In this document: piece after piece, positions 63,870 to 64,000 of the stretch
How the letters are laid out: every line of letters starts with the position of its first letter
Numbering within the stretch: the stretch's first letter is position 1
Assembly: GCF_900176435.1 (NCBI RefSeq)
Contig: NZ_FWYE01000002.1
Span: 124,001 to 188,000 of the forward strand
From: Picrophilus oshimae DSM 9789
Lineage (GTDB): Archaea; Thermoplasmatota; Thermoplasmata; Thermoplasmatales; Thermoplasmataceae
Length of the DNA: 64,000 nt
Direction: 5' to 3'
Notes under the pieces: generated by a model
Database searches by the model: none
What the model was told of the DNA's origin: nothing
The model's input: the letters and a program-made list of their open reading frames with translations, nothing else
Made by a program: the position numbers and the translations under genes

Positions 63870-64000
63870 CGTTGCTGATTATAAATACAATATTAATATT
63901 TTTTCAATGCTTTTAACCGTTAAAATACCTACAAAATCATTAAATTAAAAGCAGTTAACATCATTGTTAAATGTAAATAATATTATGATTAAGGCATTAT
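63870..64000. other. right-edge intergenic region
   Basis: AT-rich DNA with the promoter of the GHMP kinase gene on the minus strand. An ATG at 63985 begins an open frame to the edge on the plus strand (MIKAL), which may be the start of the next gene, but five codons are too few to claim it. Confidence 0.4.

Noticed and set aside
1-64000. CRISPR arrays, insertion sequences, tRNA or rRNA genes
   Set aside because: No regularly spaced repeats, transposase-like frames or GC-rich cloverleaf-like intergenic segments were seen on either strand.

Overview
The window is a gene-dense, AT-rich archaeal chromosome segment. The gene set points to the Thermoplasmatales and most specifically to Picrophilus torridus. 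It combines archaeal informational genes (NMD3, RPA with its partner protein, Hel308, Trm5, TiaS, GatDE, archaeal ProRS and AsnRS) with a bacterial-type DNA gyrase (gyrAB). It has a complex I operon without NuoEFG, a mevalonate-3-kinase-like protein and a short thermophilic P450 that looks like CYP231A2. From memory, CYP231A2 and the mevalonate-3-kinase of P. torridus carry locus numbers about 43 apart, which roughly fits the spacing here; I could not check this. No tRNA, rRNA, CRISPR array, insertion sequence or other mobile element was seen. Start codons often follow a GGTGAT-type ribosome binding site inside operons, and first genes look leaderless, with a TATA-like box about 25 bases upstream.

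Layout. 1-5 kb (+): the 3' part of nmd3, an unknown gene, RPA and its partner, homoserine dehydrogenase and proC. 5-11.8 kb (-): gyrA, gyrB, hemE and asnS. 11.8-12.5 kb: two small unknown genes. 12.5-18.8 kb (-): nuoABCDHIJ1J2K, a 52-residue ORF, then nuoN. NuoL and NuoM are absent, and the short ORF fits exactly in the gap. 19-25 kb: P450, gatE/gatD, acyl-CoA dehydrogenase and a class II amidotransferase. 25-29.5 kb (-): a complete sugar-type ABC importer. 29.7-33 kb: two PadR regulators, a large membrane glycosyltransferase-like protein and a small membrane protein. 33-36.4 kb (-): fused EtfBA, FixC and FixX. 36.6-44.4 kb: a polyprenol kinase-like protein, an esterase, and the run hel308, trm5, uppS, tiaS and an AK6-type kinase. 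44.6-48.3 kb: a heme-oxygenase-fold protein convergent with a tyrosine catabolic operon (hpd, fah, hmgA). 48.6-53 kb: aspartokinase and asd, a HAD phosphatase and proS. 53-61 kb: arginine deiminase, 2-oxoacid:ferredoxin oxidoreductase, an MFS transporter, an unknown protein and mevalonate-3-kinase. 61-64 kb: pyrophosphatase, purC and a sugar kinase of the GHMP family.

How they work together. Acyl-CoA dehydrogenase, EtfBA and FixCX form a plausible route for electrons from acyl-CoA oxidation to the quinone pool. The NADH-module-free complex I and the 2-oxoacid:ferredoxin oxidoreductase are consistent with a ferredoxin-linked respiratory chain. The aspartate-family enzymes (Hom, LysC, Asd) sit at two separate sites. 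The membrane lipid theme recurs in mevalonate-3-kinase, UppS and the polyprenol kinase-like protein.

The main items for a second look are the missing NuoL/NuoM with the 52-residue ORF in their place, and several perfect palindromes in promoters. The PadR palindrome has an 18/19 copy 3.3 kb away, and there are palindromes at asnS, proC, etf/polyprenol kinase and the heme-oxygenase-fold gene. Two very small genes and a few unrecognised proteins are also listed.
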